8,300 nt of DNA, from assembly GCA_964554105.1 (NCBI GenBank), contig CAZKNF010000102.1, forward strand, positions 1-8,300, read 5' to 3'. Below the pieces are notes generated by a model. The model worked only from the letters and a program-made list of their open reading frames with translations. It was not told the origin of the DNA and did no database searches. Positions within the stretch are counted from its first letter, which is position 1. Each line of letters starts with the position of its first letter. The stretch is from CAZKNF01 sp964554105 (GTDB lineage: Bacteria; Bacteroidota; Rhodothermia; Rhodothermales; VXPQ01). Position numbers and translations under genes: made by a program. This document shows positions 6,502 through 8,300 of the stretch, piece after piece.

Positions 6502-6867
6502 ATGAAGGACCGAATAACCGCCAATCTACCAAGCCGTGATTTTGGAAAAACCGCGGCCTTCTATGATGCACTGGGTTTCAAGGTCGGATTTAGGGACGAA
6601 GGTTGGATGATCCTGTCCCGCGGATCGCTGGAACTAGAGTTCTTCCCGCTCGATCACGATCCGCGCAAGAGCTGTTTCAGTGCCTGCGTCCGGGTGAACG
6701 CTCTCGATGACCTCTTCTCGGAGTTCCGGAAGGCCGGCGTACCGAGCGATCGTAGGGCGATCCCGCGCCTCACTCCACCGGAGGCAATGCATGGATTGCG
6801 GATGTTCGCACTGGTGGATCCGGACGGCAGCCTCCTTCGGTGCATCGAGAATACAACGATCGAATAA
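6502..6867 (+). CDS. VOC family protein, bleomycin resistance-like
   Basis: The 121-residue product has the length of bleomycin-binding resistance proteins of the vicinal oxygen chelate (glyoxalase/dioxygenase) superfamily. It shows RITANLPSRDFGKTAAFYDALGFKVGFRDEGWMIL (4-38), then ELEFFPL (44-50), FSACVRVNALDDLFSEFRKAGVP (59-81), and the ending LRMFALVDPDGSLLRCIEN (99-117). This is the two-module beta-alpha-beta-beta-beta fold. The usual metal-ligand position on the first strand is Asn8 rather than His, as in drug-sequestering members that bind no metal. Binding of a bleomycin-like glycopeptide or another drug is plausible but unproved, because many relatives have no resistance phenotype. ATG 6502 is preferred to the in-frame TTG at 6487 because the protein then starts directly at the first strand. 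No good ribosome site is visible, so the mRNA may be leaderless or weakly translated. Confidence 0.88.
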   Translation: MKDRITANLPSRDFGKTAAFYDALGFKVGFRDEGWMILSRGSLELEFFPLDHDPRKSCFSACVRVNALDDLFSEFRKAGVPSDRRAIPRLTPPEAMHGLRMFALVDPDGSLLRCIENTTIE

Positions 6868-7053
6868 CTATCCTCGTCACCGTTCTGAGCAATCCGCGTT
6901 ACCGTTCTGATGGTGTATTTCTGATGGTGCAACGGCCGCGTTCTTTCAGAATCCACGACAATCGGGAGGATTGCTGTAACGCACGCCATGAACATCACGT
7001 CGGCGAAGGGATTAATTATCAACACGGAATGACTATTGACCCGAATTTGAGCT
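6868..7053. other. Intergenic spacer with short direct repeats between the two VOC genes
   Basis: No convincing gene lies in these 186 bases. The left half holds the short repeat cluster listed separately. A small hairpin, CAATC (6959-6963) with GATTG (6969-6973) around GGGAG, follows. An AT-rich patch at 7011-7020 (ATTAATTATC) is a possible -10 region for the downstream VOC gene, but no good -35 partner is seen. Confidence 0.4.
6879..6929 (+). repeat. Cluster of short overlapping direct repeats
   Basis: ACCGTTCTGA occurs at 6879-6888 and 6901-6910. TTCTGATGGTG occurs at 6905-6915 and 6919-6929. Together they give three TTCTGA cores spaced 22 and 14 bases apart, with an inverted copy TCAGAA at 6946-6951 that could pair with the last core. 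The cluster begins 12 bases after the stop of the first VOC gene. Irregular spacing argues against a CRISPR array; slippage, a structured 3' end or repeated protein sites are possible. Confidence 0.6.
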
Positions 7054-7431
7054 ATGCCTATCAGCGTACGGTACATTGTCGATGACGTCGGTAGAGCGGT
7101 CGAGTTCTACACGAATCACCTGGGATTCGAAGTGCAGATGCATCCTGCACCAGGTTTTGCGGCGCTCCAGCGTGGCGGCCTACGTCTCCTCTTGAACGCG
7201 CCCGGGGCCGGCGGGGCCGGACAGGACATGCCGGACGGGCGTCGACCCGAACCGGGAGGTTGGAATCGAATGCAGCTCGAGATGGAGGATCTTGAGTCTG
7301 AAGTGAAGCGCATGAAGGAGGAGGGAGTGAATTTTCGAAACGAGATCGTTTCCGGCAAGGGAGGCAAGCAGATCCTGGTCGACGATCCGGCTGGGAATCC
7401 CGTGGAATTATTTGAGCCGCATGAAAGGTAA
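7054..7431 (+). CDS. VOC family protein, glyoxalase/dioxygenase-like
   Basis: The 125-residue product has the complete single-domain VOC pattern. VRYIVDDVGRAVEFYTNHLGFEVQMHPAPGFAALQRGGLRLLL (5-47) is the first beta-alpha-beta-beta-beta module. A Gly/Pro-rich loop follows (48-69). WNRMQLEMEDLESEVKRMKEEGVNFRNEIVSGKGGKQILVDDPAGNPVELFEPHE (70-124) is the second module. The final strand keeps the metal-ligand-type glutamate (VELFEP, Glu118), but the first-strand ligand position holds Arg6 rather than His, so metal binding is doubtful. It may be a lyase, isomerase or binding protein of unknown substrate. The start ATG 7054 begins just before the first strand; the upstream sequence has no clear ribosome site. 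It differs strongly from the VOC protein encoded at 6502-6867, so the pair is not a recent duplication. Confidence 0.88.
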   Translation: MPISVRYIVDDVGRAVEFYTNHLGFEVQMHPAPGFAALQRGGLRLLLNAPGAGGAGQDMPDGRRPEPGGWNRMQLEMEDLESEVKRMKEEGVNFRNEIVSGKGGKQILVDDPAGNPVELFEPHER

Positions 7432-7434
7432 TCT

Positions 7435-7463
7435 GCGGTTAGCCGCGCTCTTGTGATAAGAGC
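7435..7463 (+). terminator. Two back-to-back hairpins between the VOC and hydrolase genes
   Basis: GCGG-TTAG-CCGC (7435-7446) is followed with no gap by GCTCTT-GTGAT-AAGAGC (7447-7463), giving perfect stems of 4 and 6 base pairs. They start 3 bases after the VOC stop codon. No T run follows, so efficient intrinsic termination is not expected. The second stem ends 3 bases before an in-frame GTG (7467) of the hydrolase frame, so it could instead mask translation initiation there. Confidence 0.5.
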
Positions 7464-7487
7464 CTCGTGAAGCGCACCGATCATGGT

Positions 7488-8246
7488 ATGGCCTCGCCCG
7501 AGATGAGCACCGAAACCGGCTTAAGCAGTTCGAATCCCCACATCCTCCTCATGCATGGCGCGGGTCTGGGCCGGTGGATCTGGGATCGAGTGATTCCTGA
7601 ATTGCCTGCGTCGACCGAGGCTGTGGATTTGCCGGGGCGCAGTGACGGACGTAATCCAGGCGACGTTACGTTGGCGGAATGCATCGATTTCATAGCGGAG
7701 AAAGCACAACCCCCAGCGATCCTCGTGGGGCACTCATTCAGCGCCGAGATCGCGCTCGGCGTGGCCGCGGCACACCCGCAGCGCGTGGCAGCTGTTATTC
7801 TCGTCGGGGGACTGGTCCCGGAAAGCGGCAAGTCGTTCATGACGCTGCTTCCCCTTCCGCAGCGTCTTTTTCTTCACGTTCTGCTGAGACTTTCCCGCAG
7901 GGGCGTCAAGCTGCCGGCTTCGCTGGTGAAAAGCGAATACTGCGACGATCTGGACGAGCAGACCACCGAACTCGTACTGGCTAAAACAACGCCTGAGGCG
8001 CCGCGCCTGTATCTGGACGCCCTCGACTGGTCGGCACTGCCCGAGAGCATGCCCCGGTTCTACATCAAGCTCCTCGATGACAGGAGCTTAGATCTGAAGC
8101 AGCAAGAAAGGATCATAGAGCGGATCCGGGCAACTGATGTGCGATCGATGCAGACCGGCCATCTTCCCATGCTCGCCAGCCCGCACGAGATGGCGAAAAC
8201 GTTGAATCGCCTGATTGAAACGATCTATGAAGCGGTAAAACGATGA
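7488..8246 (+). CDS. Alpha/beta hydrolase
   Basis: The 252-residue product has the length and motif order of the alpha/beta-hydrolase fold. The oxyanion loop is LLMHGAGLGRWIWD (20-33). The nucleophile elbow is ILVGHSFSAEIAL (78-90) with Ser83. A cap region follows (about 113-165). The likely catalytic acid is in YIKLLDDRSL (192-201; Asp197 or Asp198), and the catalytic His225 is in TGHLPMLASPHE (223-234). All three catalytic residues appear present, so it should be an active esterase-, amidase- or lyase-like enzyme of unknown substrate. No signal peptide is visible. The start is uncertain: GTG 7467, ATG 7488 and ATG 7503 are all in frame, and none has a good ribosome site. The conserved fold begins after all three. 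Its stop overlaps the next start by 4 bases. Confidence 0.88.
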   Translation: MASPEMSTETGLSSSNPHILLMHGAGLGRWIWDRVIPELPASTEAVDLPGRSDGRNPGDVTLAECIDFIAEKAQPPAILVGHSFSAEIALGVAAAHPQRVAAVILVGGLVPESGKSFMTLLPLPQRLFLHVLLRLSRRGVKLPASLVKSEYCDDLDEQTTELVLAKTTPEAPRLYLDALDWSALPESMPRFYIKLLDDRSLDLKQQERIIERIRATDVRSMQTGHLPMLASPHEMAKTLNRLIETIYEAVKR

Positions 8247-8300
8247 GTAGATGTGTGCTACTTTTAACCGTACTTCTTCTGACTGCGCCACTTCATGGAT
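8243..8300 (+). CDS. Start of a probable secreted protein, truncated by the window edge
   Basis: An ATG at 8243 overlaps the hydrolase stop as ATGA and opens a frame that stays open to the last base. The 19 visible residues are MSRCVLLLTVLLLTAPLHG: a short basic start, a Leu-rich hydrophobic core and small residues after it, which is the shape of a Sec signal peptide. The protein beyond is unknown. The overlap suggests translational coupling with the hydrolase. Only 58 bases are available and a second frame (ATG at 8252) is also open, so this is tentative. Confidence 0.5.
   Translation, partial: MSRCVLLLTVLLLTAPLHG

Noticed and set aside
6452..6571. A 40-residue or longer N-terminal extension of the methyltransferase
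   Set aside because: It would run antisense across the start of the VOC gene, and the extension lacks the composition of a methyltransferase helix; starts at 6439 or 6451 fit the fold better.
6879..6951. A short CRISPR-like array
   Set aside because: Repeat words are only 10-11 bases, spacing is irregular (22 and 14), there are no unique spacers of constant length and no cas genes.
6502..7431. A tandem duplication giving two VOC genes
   Set aside because: The two proteins share only the general fold pattern; their first strands, loops and C-termini differ throughout, so recent duplication is not supported.

Overview
The window looks like an ordinary, moderately GC-rich stretch of a bacterial chromosome. 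It carries a mix of housekeeping and accessory metabolic and detoxification genes. The gene set (PQQ-dependent sugar dehydrogenase, NhaA antiporter, PhzF-like protein, VOC proteins) suits a Gram-negative, free-living environmental bacterium. Nothing seen fixes the phylum: there is no rRNA, tRNA or lineage-specific marker. I see no mobile element, CRISPR array, integrase or toxin-antitoxin pair.

Layout. Positions 1-396 hold the C-terminal end of a quinoprotein (PQQ) glucose-dehydrogenase-like enzyme, cut by the window edge, with a perfect hairpin across its stop codon. A DUF697 membrane protein (442-1458) follows and overlaps the start of a PhzF-family isomerase/epimerase gene (1455-2276) by 4 bases. 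After a 223-base spacer with an inverted repeat come a berberine-bridge-type FAD oxidoreductase (2500-3894, strong ribosome binding site) and, 23 bases on, the Na+/H+ antiporter nhaA (3918-5156). A 243-base spacer with a short direct repeat precedes a small uncharacterised membrane protein (5400-5852). A class I methyltransferase lies on the minus strand (6439-5903). It is divergent from a bleomycin-resistance-like VOC protein (6502-6867), with only 62 bases between them. A 186-base spacer with short direct repeats separates this from a second VOC protein (7054-7431). Next come two back-to-back hairpins, an alpha/beta hydrolase (7488-8246) and, overlapping its stop by 4 bases, the likely start of a secreted protein (8243 to the window end).

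How the genes relate. Three junctions suggest co-expression: DUF697-phzF, FAD oxidoreductase-nhaA, and hydrolase-secreted protein. The right half (methyltransferase, two VOC proteins, hydrolase) resembles a loose group of small-molecule modification or detoxification genes. The VOC proteins, methyltransferase and hydrolase have no predictable substrate from sequence alone. I did not find a clear undescribed system. The most useful leads are the DUF697-PhzF coupling, the small orphan membrane protein, the hairpins at gene junctions and the unrecorded secreted ORF at the right edge.
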